From positions 1 to 64,000 of the forward strand of contig JAATFG010000045.1 in NCBI GenBank assembly GCA_015655355.1: a stretch of DNA of 64,000 bases, written 5' to 3'. The notes beneath the pieces are model-generated. The model did not search any database. It was not told where the DNA came from and saw nothing but the letters and a program-made list of their open reading frames with translations. The position numbers and the translations under genes were made by a program. Source of the DNA: Lysobacterales bacterium. Lineage in GTDB: Bacteria; Pseudomonadota; Gammaproteobacteria; Xanthomonadales; Xanthomonadaceae. Shown one piece after another: positions 26,748-35,330 of the stretch (position 1 is its first letter; every line of letters starts with the position of its first letter).

Positions 26748-29606
26748 ATGTCCGTACGCAGCTCCTATCGCCCGAAGCAAAGCCGCCTGAGTGCGGCCGT
26801 TTTCGCCGCCATCCTGGTGCCGTCGGTTTCCGCGTTCGCGCAGGAAGCGACCACGTCCAGCGCCGACCAGTCCTCAACCGACAGTACGTCGGCGAAAAAG
26901 AGCGCCACCACTCTCGACAAGGTGCTCGTTACCGGCTCGCTGATTCCGCAGACCGAGAAGGAAAACTTCCAACCGATCACCGTTATCACCGCCGAAGATA
27001 TTTCCGCACGCGGTTTCACCAGCGTAAGCGAAGTCCTGCAGAAGAGTTCGATGGCCACCGGCGGCGTGCAGGGCGGGCAGTTCTCGGGCGGATTCACTCA
27101 AGGTGCGGAAACCGTCAGCCTGTTCGGCCTGCCATCCGGTTACGTCAAATACCTGATCGATGGCCGTCCGATGTCCAACTATCCGGCGCTGTACAACGGC
27201 AGCGATACCTTCAACAACATCAGCGGCATTCCGATCGACCTGGTCGACCGCATCGAAATCCTGCCCGGCGGCCAGTCCTCGTTGTACGGTTCGGACGCTA
27301 TCGCAGGCGTTATCAACATCATCCTCAAGAAGAAGCTCGACGGCCCGTCGATCGATTACCGCGTTGGCGGCTACTCCGAAGGCGGTGGCACCAGCAACCG
27401 CCTCGGCATCGCCGACGGCTTCACCGCCTTCAATGACCGTCTGAACGTGCTGGTCGGCCTTCAGCACGAAAACCGCGATCCGATCTGGGGCTACCAGCGC
27501 GATCTGACCAAGCAGAAGTATCAGGACGGTGCGACCGCTCCGACCGCAAGCTTGGACTACTTGATCCGCAGCGTTGCCGGCGGCCCGTGGTATTTCTTCG
27601 ATCCGACCAACTGCGGCAACGTGGCCAATCAATACGGAGGCACCGAAGGCAAGCACAACCGTGCTGGCTTGGGCGATTCCTGCGGTTCGTACACCTCCGG
27701 CGGCTACCGCACCTTGCTCAACGGCAAGGATGCCAACCAAGGCTACGCCCATGCCACTTTCGACATCAACGACAATACCCAAGTGTATGCCGACGTGTTG
27801 ATGAGTCAGGAAAAGGATCGTTTCAATTCCGGTTCCAGCTTTATTTGGTGGGGCACCTCAGATATCGGTGCCGGCTATTTCTATGATCCTAATCTGGATG
27901 ATCTGATCAGCATTCAGCGCGCGATCGCGCCGGAAGAGTTCGGCCCCGGCGGTTACAGCAACACCGATAGCCGCGACACCGAAAAATCGTACTCCGTCGA
28001 CTTGGGTATCAAGGGTACCTTCGGCGCCTCGAACTGGGATTACGACTTCAGCCTGTCTCGCACCCAAGACACCCTGGATGAAACCAATTGGGTACGCTGG
28101 GCCGACAAGATCGACCAATACTTCATCGACCACGTGCTCGGCGAACAACATGGCGTTGATCCGTATGGCTACGATGCCCCCTCGTACACACCGGACTATG
28201 CGGCTCTCTATCAGCCGATTTCGCCGGAAGACATGGCGGCGATGACCGGCTTCGTGCATTCGCACAGCAAGACCTACGACGAAATGGCCCGCGCTCAGCT
28301 CACCAACGGCTCGCTGTTCTCGCTACCGGGCGGCGACGCCGGCCTCGCCATCGCACTGGAAGCAGGCAAGCAGGATTGGGAATACAACCCCGATCCAGCC
28401 CTAATGGATGGATCTGTGTGGGGCCTGACTGCCGTGTCCGGCGGTGGCGACCGCTCGCGTTACGCCGGCACTGCCGAATTACGCTTGCCGGTGTTCAATC
28501 CGCTGACCATCACTGCTTCGGCGCGCTATGACGCGTTCAAGGCTGCCGGCCAGACCATCGACAAGCCGACTTGGAGCTTGGGCTTGGAATACCGCCCAAT
28601 CGATTCGCTGCTGTTCCGCGGCAAGTACGGCACTGCATTCCGCGCGCCGACCCTGTCTGATCTGTTCCAAGGGCCGAGCGGTTATTACAGTTACGTCGAC
28701 GACTACTACAAGTGCGGCACCTTGGGTTTCGACCCGACTGCTCCGGGCGGTGACGACAAGTGCGCCTATGGTGACGTAGAGATCTTGGGTTCGCAGTCCG
28801 GCAGCGTAAAGCTAAAGCCGATCAACGCCGACGTGTGGAACGCTGGCCTGGTGTGGTCGCCGACGTCCAAACTGGCGATCACCGCCGACGTGTACAGCTG
28901 GAACATCCGCGATGAAGTCACTCAACAAAGCGCATCCGCGCTGCTGATGCAGGAATATCGCTGCCGCATCGGCGTTGACGACATCAATTCGGCGCTGTGC
29001 GTCAATGCGCTGGATCAGGTCGAACGCGATCCGACCACCAACGTCGTGACTGGCATCTACACGCCGAAGATCAACATCTCCAAGCAGACCGAAAAGTCGT
29101 TCACCGGTGCGGTGAACTATGTGCTCGACGCTGGTGCCGCCGGTGACTTCAGCCTGCGTGCCAGCTACACCCAGAACCTGAGCCACAAATACCAGCAGTA
29201 CGCCGGCGACGATTACATCGACTTGCTGACCAACCCGTACTGGAGCACCGACCCGAAGCGCCGCGCCGACGGTTCGATCGGCTGGCACATCGGCGAGTTC
29301 ACCACCACCTTGTACGCCAACTGGCTCGACAGGACGCCGAACTACGCCGCCGCCACTTCCAGTGCCGGCTACGATGCTCCCCTTGCCGGCAAGCTGGGTT
29401 CGTACACGACCTTCAACCTGAGCCTGACCTGGAACGCCTTCAAGGGTTTGGATCTGTCGCTGATGGCCAACAACCTGTTCAACCGCATGCCCCCAGCCGA
29501 CCACACGTATCCGGGTTCCAGCAGCGCTCCGTACAACGACGGCAACTTCGACGTGTATGGCCGCGCGGTGTATGCTGAACTCCACTATGCCTTCGGCGCG
29601 AAGTAA
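26748..29606 (+). CDS. TonB-dependent outer-membrane receptor
   Basis: Energised outer-membrane importer; the substrate is unknown. Of 952 residues: signal peptide to about 31 (VSAFAQ), a Ser/Thr-rich linker, TonB-box region (TTLDKVLVTGSLIP, about 54-67), a plug domain (PITVITAEDISARG to GSDAIAGVINIILKK) and a large beta barrel ending in the aromatic-terminated strand AELHYAFGAK. The plug style matches the oar/cirA-like receptors abundant in Xanthomonadales that take up peptides or glycans. Codon use is visibly less GC-biased than in mrp and metG on either side. No ECF sigma/anti-sigma pair or adjacent transporter was seen. Confidence 0.93.
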   Translation: MSVRSSYRPKQSRLSAAVFAAILVPSVSAFAQEATTSSADQSSTDSTSAKKSATTLDKVLVTGSLIPQTEKENFQPITVITAEDISARGFTSVSEVLQKSSMATGGVQGGQFSGGFTQGAETVSLFGLPSGYVKYLIDGRPMSNYPALYNGSDTFNNISGIPIDLVDRIEILPGGQSSLYGSDAIAGVINIILKKKLDGPSIDYRVGGYSEGGGTSNRLGIADGFTAFNDRLNVLVGLQHENRDPIWGYQRDLTKQKYQDGATAPTASLDYLIRSVAGGPWYFFDPTNCGNVANQYGGTEGKHNRAGLGDSCGSYTSGGYRTLLNGKDANQGYAHATFDINDNTQVYADVLMSQEKDRFNSGSSFIWWGTSDIGAGYFYDPNLDDLISIQRAIAPEEFGPGGYSNTDSRDTEKSYSVDLGIKGTFGASNWDYDFSLSRTQDTLDETNWVRWADKIDQYFIDHVLGEQHGVDPYGYDAPSYTPDYAALYQPISPEDMAAMTGFVHSHSKTYDEMARAQLTNGSLFSLPGGDAGLAIALEAGKQDWEYNPDPALMDGSVWGLTAVSGGGDRSRYAGTAELRLPVFNPLTITASARYDAFKAAGQTIDKPTWSLGLEYRPIDSLLFRGKYGTAFRAPTLSDLFQGPSGYYSYVDDYYKCGTLGFDPTAPGGDDKCAYGDVEILGSQSGSVKLKPINADVWNAGLVWSPTSKLAITADVYSWNIRDEVTQQSASALLMQEYRCRIGVDDINSALCVNALDQVERDPTTNVVTGIYTPKINISKQTEKSFTGAVNYVLDAGAAGDFSLRASYTQNLSHKYQQYAGDDYIDLLTNPYWSTDPKRRADGSIGWHIGEFTTTLYANWLDRTPNYAAATSSAGYDAPLAGKLGSYTTFNLSLTWNAFKGLDLSLMANNLFNRMPPADHTYPGSSSAPYNDGNFDVYGRAVYAELHYAFGAK

Positions 29607-29633
29607 TCGTTACTTCACTAGTTAGTTTGATGA

Positions 29634-29659
29634 AAAACCCCGTCTCGGCGGGGTTTTTT
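29634..29659 (+). terminator. terminator after the TonB receptor gene
   Basis: AAAACCCCG-TCTCGG-CGGGGTTTTTT: a GC stem of 5 bp extended by A-T pairs, followed by six T, 27 nt past the stop codon. Confidence 0.9.
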
Positions 29660-29704
29660 CTTTTGCTCTTCGCTGACACACCATGAACATCGAGACCATC
29701 GCGA

Positions 29705-29733
29705 TTACCATGCCGCGGCAGATACGGTATAAA
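29705..29733 (+). promoter_or_regulatory. promoter of the DUF2147 gene
   Basis: TTACCA (29705-29710), a 17-nt spacer and TATAAA (29728-29733), a good sigma-70 pair. An inverted repeat CGGTC-ATAC-GACCG (29741-29754) covers the expected transcription start and could be an operator or a 5' stabilising hairpin. Confidence 0.65.
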
Positions 29734-29787
29734 ACTCCTACGGTCATACGACCGCACCAACTCACATTCCCTTCTGGAGGGGAAGCC

Positions 29788-30228
29788 ATGCGCAAGTTGT
29801 TTCCATACAGTCTGGTCGTTTTGCCGCTGATGCTGACGGCGCTGTCGGCCCATGCCACGGACGCGGCGGTCGGTCGCTGGACCACCATCGACGACAGCAC
29901 CAACAAACCCAAGTCCGTCGTCGAAATCTACCAGGCGCCCGATGGCTCGCTGGCCGGCAAGGTGGTGAAGATCATCGACCAGAAGGATGGCCCGAACCCA
30001 ACGTGCAAGAAGGGCGAATGCGAAGGCAAGCCGATCCTCGGCTTGGTCATCCTGCAAGGCCTGAAACAGGACGACGCCACCCACTGGAGCGGCGGCAGCG
30101 TGCTCGACCCGGAAAAGGGCAAGACCTACAAGTCGAAGATCGAAGTGCCGGATGCCAACACGCTGAAGATGTCCGGCTGTATCGCCTTCCTGTGCCGCTC
30201 GCAAACCTGGTTGCGCGCACAACAGTGA
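29788..30228 (+). CDS. DUF2147 family secreted protein
   Basis: Exported protein of unknown function. The 146-residue protein has a signal peptide (about 1-23, LSAHA) and a mature part matching DUF2147: GRWTTIDD near its start, KVVKIID, a C-x5-C pair (CKKGEC) and the conserved GGSVLDPEKGKTYKSKI and LKMSGCIAFLCRSQTWLR. The second cysteine pair may form a disulfide. ATG 29788 follows a strong TGGAGGGG at 6 nt. It has its own promoter and terminator. Confidence 0.85.
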   Translation: MRKLFPYSLVVLPLMLTALSAHATDAAVGRWTTIDDSTNKPKSVVEIYQAPDGSLAGKVVKIIDQKDGPNPTCKKGECEGKPILGLVILQGLKQDDATHWSGGSVLDPEKGKTYKSKIEVPDANTLKMSGCIAFLCRSQTWLRAQQ

Positions 30229-30251
30229 TCGCCGCTTGAATCAACGCACGG

Positions 30252-30279
30252 GTGGCCCGGGAAACCGGGCCACTTTTTT
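30252..30279 (+). terminator. terminator after the DUF2147 gene
   Basis: A perfect 9-bp stem GTGGCCCGG-GAAA-CCGGGCCAC with a stable GNRA loop, followed by six T. It separates the DUF2147 gene from metG. Confidence 0.95.
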
Positions 30280-30284
30280 GCGTA

Positions 30285-30293
30285 TGCGATAAT
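30285..30293 (+). promoter_or_regulatory. extended -10 promoter element of metG
   Basis: TGC followed by GATAAT fits an extended -10 element, 30 nt before the metG ATG and just past the preceding terminator. No convincing -35 is visible, as expected for an extended -10 promoter. Confidence 0.45.
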
Positions 30294-30322
30294 GCGCGCC
30301 TTTCCCGCATTCCCCACGCACC

Positions 30323-32383
30323 ATGTCCCGCACCGCACTCGTCTCGACCGCTCTGCCCTATGCCAACGGCCCGCTGCACCTGGGCCATCTGGTCGGTTAC
30401 GTCCAGACCGACATCTGGGTACGCGCGCGGCGCCTGCGTGGCGACAAGACCTGGTACGTCTGCGCCGACGATACCCACGGCACGCCGATCATGCTCGCCG
30501 CGGAAAAGGCCGGCGTCACCCCTGAAACCTTCATCGCCAACATCAAGGCCAGCCACGAGCGCGACTTCGCCGCCTTCGGCGTGGCGTTCGACAATTACGA
30601 TTCGACCAACTCCGACACCAATCGCGAGTTGACCGAGCTGTTCTACGACAAGCTCGATGCCGCCGGGCACATCAGCCGCCGCAGCGTGGCGCAGTTCTAC
30701 GATCCGGCCAAGGGCATGTTCCTGCCCGACCGCTACATCAAGGGCATCTGCCCGAACTGCGGCGCCGCCGACCAGTACGGCGACAACTGCGAAGTCTGCG
30801 GCGCCACGTATGCGCCGACCGACCTGAAGGAACCGAAGTCGGCGGTTTCCGGCGCGACGCCCGAACTGCGCGATTCGGAGCACTTCTTCTTCGAGGTCGG
30901 CCACTTCGATGCGTTCCTGCGCGAATGGTTGAACGGCGACGTCGCCGTGCCGGGGGTCAAGGCGAAACTCAAGGAATGGCTGGACAGCGAAGGCGGCCTG
31001 CGCGCGTGGGACATCTCGCGCGACGCACCCTACTTCGGTTTCCAGATTCCGAACCAGCCGGGCAAGTATTTCTACGTCTGGCTGGATGCGCCGATCGGTT
31101 ACCTGTCCAGTTTCAGGAACCTGTGCGCGCAGACCGGCGAGGACTTCGACGATTTCCTGCGCGCCGACACCGCGTTCGAGCTGCACCATTTCATCGGCAA
31201 GGACATCGTCAACTTCCACGGCCTGTTCTGGCCGGCGGTGCTGCACGGTGCCGGTTTCCGCGCGCCGACCGCGCTGCACGTCAACGGCTACCTCACCGTC
31301 GATGGCGCGAAGATGAGCAAGTCGCGCGGCACCTTCATCATGGCCCGCACCTACCTCGACGTCGGCCTCGAACCGGAAGCGCTGCGCTACTACTTCGCGG
31401 CCAAATCCGGCGGCGGCGTCGATGACCTCGACTTGAACCTCGCCGACTTCACCGCGCGCGTCAATGCGGACATCGTCGGCAAGTTCGTCAACCTCGCCTC
31501 GCGCTGCGCCGGCTTCATCGAGAAGCGCTTCGACGGCAAACTCGCCGCCACGTTGCCGGATGCCGGGCAGTACGCGCGTTTCGTCGCCGCGCTCGACGGC
31601 ATTCGCGCATCGTATGAAGACAACGATCCGGCTTCCGCGATCCGCCAGACGATGGCGCTGGCCGACGAAGCCAACAAGTACATCGACGAATTCAAGCCCT
31701 GGGTGCTTGCCAAGCAGGAAGGCGCGGACGCGCAACTGCAAAGCGTGTGCACGCACGGCCTCAACCTGTTCCGCGTGCTCGCGGCGGCGCTGAAGCCGGT
31801 GCTGCCACGTACCTGCGCCGAGGCCGAGGCCTTCCTGTCCGCACCGCTGGCCAGTTGGGATGAACTGGAAAAGCCGCTGCTCGAACATGTCATCCAGCCG
31901 TATGCGCCGCTGTTCGTGCGCATCGACCCGAAACGCATCGACGCGATGACCGAGCAGTCGAAGGACACGCTCGCCGCCGCGAAGGAACAGGTCAACGCGC
32001 AGCAGAAAACCGAAAAGAAAGTCGAGGCGCCCGCCGTGACCGAAAGCAATCCCGGGTTCATCAACATCGACGATTTCGCCAAGCTCGACCTGCGCATCGC
32101 CAAGGTGCTGGCCTGCGAATTCGTCGAAGGCAGCGACAAGCTGCTGCGCTTCGAGCTGGACGCAGGCGAACTGGGCGAACGGCAAATTTTCAGCGGCATC
32201 CGCGCCAGCTACGGCGAGCCGGAAAGACTCGTGGGCCGCAACGTGGTGTTCATCGCCAACCTCGCGCCGCGCAAGATGCGCTTCGGTTTGAGCGAGGGCA
32301 TGATTTTGAGCGCCGGTTTCGATGGTGGCCCGCTGACCCTGCTCGACGCGCAGGGCACGCAACCGGGCGCGCCGGTACGCTGA
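30323..32383 (+). CDS. metG: methionyl-tRNA synthetase
   Basis: Charges tRNA-Met. The 686-residue class I synthetase has the HIGH-type motif HLGH (19-22), a zinc knuckle with two CxxC pairs (CPNCGAADQYGDNCEVCG), KMSKS at 330-334, the anticodon-binding helical domain and a C-terminal tRNA-binding (OB-fold) domain that makes it dimeric. It starts a compact operon: the HAD phosphatase begins 4 nt after its stop and rnfB overlaps that. Confidence 0.98.
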   Translation: MSRTALVSTALPYANGPLHLGHLVGYVQTDIWVRARRLRGDKTWYVCADDTHGTPIMLAAEKAGVTPETFIANIKASHERDFAAFGVAFDNYDSTNSDTNRELTELFYDKLDAAGHISRRSVAQFYDPAKGMFLPDRYIKGICPNCGAADQYGDNCEVCGATYAPTDLKEPKSAVSGATPELRDSEHFFFEVGHFDAFLREWLNGDVAVPGVKAKLKEWLDSEGGLRAWDISRDAPYFGFQIPNQPGKYFYVWLDAPIGYLSSFRNLCAQTGEDFDDFLRADTAFELHHFIGKDIVNFHGLFWPAVLHGAGFRAPTALHVNGYLTVDGAKMSKSRGTFIMARTYLDVGLEPEALRYYFAAKSGGGVDDLDLNLADFTARVNADIVGKFVNLASRCAGFIEKRFDGKLAATLPDAGQYARFVAALDGIRASYEDNDPASAIRQTMALADEANKYIDEFKPWVLAKQEGADAQLQSVCTHGLNLFRVLAAALKPVLPRTCAEAEAFLSAPLASWDELEKPLLEHVIQPYAPLFVRIDPKRIDAMTEQSKDTLAAAKEQVNAQQKTEKKVEAPAVTESNPGFINIDDFAKLDLRIAKVLACEFVEGSDKLLRFELDAGELGERQIFSGIRASYGEPERLVGRNVVFIANLAPRKMRFGLSEGMILSAGFDGGPLTLLDAQGTQPGAPVR

Positions 32384-32387
32384 CGCC

Positions 32388-32978
32388 ATGCAACTGGCGC
32401 TGTTCGACTTCGACCACACGCTCACCGACTGCGACACGTTCTCGCGTTTCCTGCGCCGCATCGCCACGCCGCGACAACTGGCTCAAGCGAAGTGGACGCT
32501 GGGGCCGTGGCTGCTCGGCTATCGGCTGAAGCTGGTGTCGGCAGCCGGCATCCGCAAGCGCGCCACGCAAGTCGCATTCACTGGCCGTGACGCGACGGAA
32601 ATCGTGGGGCGTGGCATCGTCTATGCGCACGAAGAATTGGCCAGCATGCTGCGCCGGGAAATGATCCAGCGCCTGCAATGGCATCAGGCGCAGGGGCATG
32701 AAATCGCCCTCGTTTCCGCATCGCTCGATGTCTATCTGCAACCGTGGTGCGCGCAGCACGGCATGGCATTGTTGTGCAATTCGCTCGAATCCGTGGACGG
32801 AAAGTTGACCGGCCGCTATGCCGATGGCGACATCGGCCAGCGCAAGGCCGAAGCGATCCGCGCACGTTTCGACCTGTCCAGGTACGAACGCGTTTTCGCC
32901 TACGGCGACAGCTACGAAGACAAACCCATGCTGGCCCTGGCGCACGAACGCTGGTACGCCGGCAAGCGCATCGCATGA
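32388..32978 (+). CDS. HAD-IB family hydrolase (SerB-like phosphatase)
   Basis: Small haloacid-dehalogenase phosphatase. The 196-residue protein has the nucleophile motif D7-F-D9-H-T ([10 protein letters not shown]), motif II serine in LVSASLDVY, and the acidic [10 protein letters not shown]. The helical cap type and length fit the HAD-IB subfamily, which includes phosphoserine phosphatase and lipid-phosphate phosphatases; the substrate is not predictable. It lies between metG (4 nt) and rnfB (4-nt overlap). Confidence 0.88.
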   Translation: MQLALFDFDHTLTDCDTFSRFLRRIATPRQLAQAKWTLGPWLLGYRLKLVSAAGIRKRATQVAFTGRDATEIVGRGIVYAHEELASMLRREMIQRLQWHQAQGHEIALVSASLDVYLQPWCAQHGMALLCNSLESVDGKLTGRYADGDIGQRKAEAIRARFDLSRYERVFAYGDSYEDKPMLALAHERWYAGKRIA

Positions 32979-33415
32979 ACCCCGACCTCGCCCTCGTCGA
33001 ACGCCTCGACCGCCTGCTGCCGCAGACCCAGTGCGGGCAATGCGGCTACGCCGGTTGTCGCCCGTATGCCGAAGCGATGGCGCGCGGCGAAGCCGGCATC
33101 GACCATTGCCCGCCCGGTGGCGATGCCGGTGCGCGCGCACTGGCCAACGTGCTGGACACGGAGGCAAAACCCTACGACCGTTCGCGCGGCGAACACAGGC
33201 CGGCGCAGGTCGCGTTCGTGATCGAAGCCGATTGCATCGGCTGCACCAAATGCATCCAGGCCTGCCCGGTCGATGCGATCATCGGCGGCACCAAGCGGAT
33301 GCACACCGTGATCGAACCGCTGTGCACCGGCTGCGAACTGTGCCTGCCGGCGTGCCCGGTCGATTGCATTGAAATGGTTTATTTGCAGGCCGAGCAAACA
33401 CGCTCGACCTTGTAG
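32975..33415 (+). CDS. rnfB: RnfB-like ferredoxin
   Basis: Iron-sulfur electron carrier related to the RnfB subunit. The 146-residue protein has the RnfB-type 4Fe-4S motif C20-x2-C23-x4-C28-x16-C45 followed by two ferredoxin clusters (C87/C90/C93/C97 and C117/C120/C123/C127). The N-terminal membrane anchor of true RnfB is missing, and no rnfA, C, D, G or E lies in the window, so it probably acts as a soluble carrier. ATG overlaps the HAD stop (ATGA). Its 3' end overlaps the convergent TraB-like gene by 37 bp. Confidence 0.88.
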   Translation: MNPDLALVERLDRLLPQTQCGQCGYAGCRPYAEAMARGEAGIDHCPPGGDAGARALANVLDTEAKPYDRSRGEHRPAQVAFVIEADCIGCTKCIQACPVDAIIGGTKRMHTVIEPLCTGCELCLPACPVDCIEMVYLQAEQTRSTL

Positions 33416-34350
33416 CCTTTCGCGCGCAGCTTCTCGACCACGCCGTCGGGGCCGAGCAGGTGCAGGGCGCCGACGACCACGAGCGTGTTGCCCTTGTGCA
33501 CGTCGTCGAGGCGATGCGCGATCTTCGGCACCCACGCCTCGTTGCGCTGCACGTCGATGCGATGGTACAGGCGCGGATATTCGCGCTGCATCTGCACCGC
33601 CATCCGGTTCCACAACGTCTGCGCATCGCCCTCGCGCCAGGCGCGATGCAGCTCCTCGGTTTCCTTCGCGCCGTCATCGGCATCGTCCAGCGCTTCGGCA
33701 AGGAACTGGCGCTGCTCGGCCAGGCCCATGCCATCGAGCAGCGCGATCTGTTCGTCGCCGGTTTCCAGGCCCTGCGTCTGCTTGCCTGCACGCTGCGCTT
33801 CGAGCATGAAATGCTCGTCGAGGCCGAGCTTGGGATCGAGGCCGTCGCGCTGCATTTCCAGCGAACTGATCATCAGGCCCATGTACCACGGTTCGAACTC
33901 CTGCACCGCATCCAGCGGCATCGCGTTGCGTTGCGCATAGGCCTGCAGCTTGGCCCAGACCGGCAGATCGAGATCGTCCTGCAGGCGCTTGCCATCCTTG
34001 CGCAGACCGGCATCGCGCATCCGCAGCGGCAATTGCGGCGACTGCATTTCGTCCGGCGCCAGCTCGAACATCACCAGCTCCGAATCGGCCAGCGCATGTT
34101 CGGCATCGTCCGACAGCGGATAGTCCTCACTCCGCAGCACGTGGAAGGAGCCGAGCAGATAGACCGAATTGTCCGCATCGCTGACCTTCCACAACAGCGG
34201 CACCGGGCGCCCGAATACTGCAACCGACGCCTGCGCGCGTCCGGTCGCGGATGCCTGGCCGGACGTCCCGCCAGGCGCGGGGCCGGCCAACGAAATGCAC
34301 GGCATCGCAATGGCGAGACAGGACAGCAACGCGGTACGCAGGCACTTCAT
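33379..34350 (-). CDS. TraB/GumN family protein
   Basis: Putative erythromycin-esterase/TIKI-like metalloprotease-fold protein, likely exported. The 323-residue protein has a signal peptide (about 1-22) and the two conserved histidine segments GSFHVL (near 68-73) and the C-terminal [10 protein letters not shown], plus the glutamate-containing region before PWYMGL. In xanthomonads GumN is linked to the xanthan locus, but no gum genes are here. It is 6 nt downstream of the DUF1684 gene, in the same direction. Confidence 0.87.
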   Translation of the reverse strand: MKCLRTALLSCLAIAMPCISLAGPAPGGTSGQASATGRAQASVAVFGRPVPLLWKVSDADNSVYLLGSFHVLRSEDYPLSDDAEHALADSELVMFELAPDEMQSPQLPLRMRDAGLRKDGKRLQDDLDLPVWAKLQAYAQRNAMPLDAVQEFEPWYMGLMISSLEMQRDGLDPKLGLDEHFMLEAQRAGKQTQGLETGDEQIALLDGMGLAEQRQFLAEALDDADDGAKETEELHRAWREGDAQTLWNRMAVQMQREYPRLYHRIDVQRNEAWVPKIAHRLDDVHKGNTLVVVGALHLLGPDGVVEKLRAKGYKVERVCSACK

Positions 34351-34356
34351 CCCGGC

Positions 34357-35328
34357 TCACTCCGCCGTCGATGCCGGCGCGCCATCGGACGGCGCGCCCG
34401 GATGCTTGTAGGTTTTTTCGCCGGCGGTGATCGCGATGTCGGCTAGGCGATTCTCCGGCGGCGGCAATGGGCAGGTCGCGAACGGCGTGAACGCGCACGG
34501 CGGGTTGTAGGCGCGGTTGAAATCCAGCACCACGTTGCCGTTCGCGTCGGGCTTGTCCGCTTCGAGGAAACGCCCGGCCGGGTAGCTGCCGTGGCCGCTG
34601 GTGCGGTCGACGAAGATCAGCGACAGGCTGCCGTCGCCTTCGTCCAGCGCCTGCAGGCGCAACGTCTGCCCGTCCTTCTTGAACTCGACCGCACCCGGGT
34701 TCGGAATATTGTCGGTGACGCCGATGATGTCGACGATGGGCAACGTGGTGCCGGGCGGGTTCGGCACGAACTTGCCGACGATGCGCCAATCCTCGCTCGC
34801 ATCCCAGTAATCGAGGCCGGCGAAAAGCAGGCGGCTCGGCGCATTGGCGTGCTTGACCCGGATGCCGAGCCTGTCGCCGCGCTTGATCAGGATCAGCTGG
34901 CCCTTGCCGTCATCGAAGCCGACCACGCTCGGCGCGGCCTCGTTGTCGTTGTGCAGTTCGACCTTGTTGCCGGCCAGTGGCTGGCCGTCGAGGGTCAGCG
35001 CGACACCCTGCTCGGGCGCAAGCCAGACGTGGCCGTCCCCCTGCTCGATCATGCCGAGCTTGGCCGGGCCGAAATCCAGCTTGAAGCCGTTGTCGGCGCT
35101 GCTGCCGATGAAATGCTGCTTGACGTTCTCCAGCCAGAACAGGCCGACCAGGCTGGTCCAGCCATCGGGCCTGAGCAGGTTTTCCTTGCGCTGCGCGCGC
35201 CATGCGGCTTCGCCGGCCAGGAACCGGTCGTCCCCGCCGGACACGGTGACGCTGCCCTGCTGGCTGCCATTGCACGCGGCAAGCGAAGCGAACAAGCAAG
35301 CCAGCAACACTCCCCACAACTTCTTCAT
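34357..35328 (-). CDS. DUF1684 family lipoprotein
   Basis: Predicted lipoprotein of unknown function. The 323-residue protein has a lipobox (FASLAAC, C19), then the DUF1684 core with WRAQRKENLLRPDGWTSLVGLFWL and a C-terminal FNRAYNPPCAFTPFATCPLPPPENRL, a highly conserved family signature. ATG 35328 has GAGGA 7 nt upstream and begins 2 nt after the mutL stop, so it is tightly linked to mutL expression; a functional tie is not apparent. Confidence 0.88.
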   Translation of the reverse strand: MKKLWGVLLACLFASLAACNGSQQGSVTVSGGDDRFLAGEAAWRAQRKENLLRPDGWTSLVGLFWLENVKQHFIGSSADNGFKLDFGPAKLGMIEQGDGHVWLAPEQGVALTLDGQPLAGNKVELHNDNEAAPSVVGFDDGKGQLILIKRGDRLGIRVKHANAPSRLLFAGLDYWDASEDWRIVGKFVPNPPGTTLPIVDIIGVTDNIPNPGAVEFKKDGQTLRLQALDEGDGSLSLIFVDRTSGHGSYPAGRFLEADKPDANGNVVLDFNRAYNPPCAFTPFATCPLPPPENRLADIAITAGEKTYKHPGAPSDGAPASTAE

Positions 35329-35330
35329 CG

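Noticed and set aside
30241-30322. Riboswitch or T-box before metG
   Set aside because: The leader is only about 25 nt after a terminator belonging to the preceding gene, too short for such an element.
32744-32974. N-terminal extension of rnfB within the HAD gene
   Set aside because: The extension reads an overlapping frame of the HAD phosphatase; ATG 32975 overlaps its stop codon, the usual coupling.
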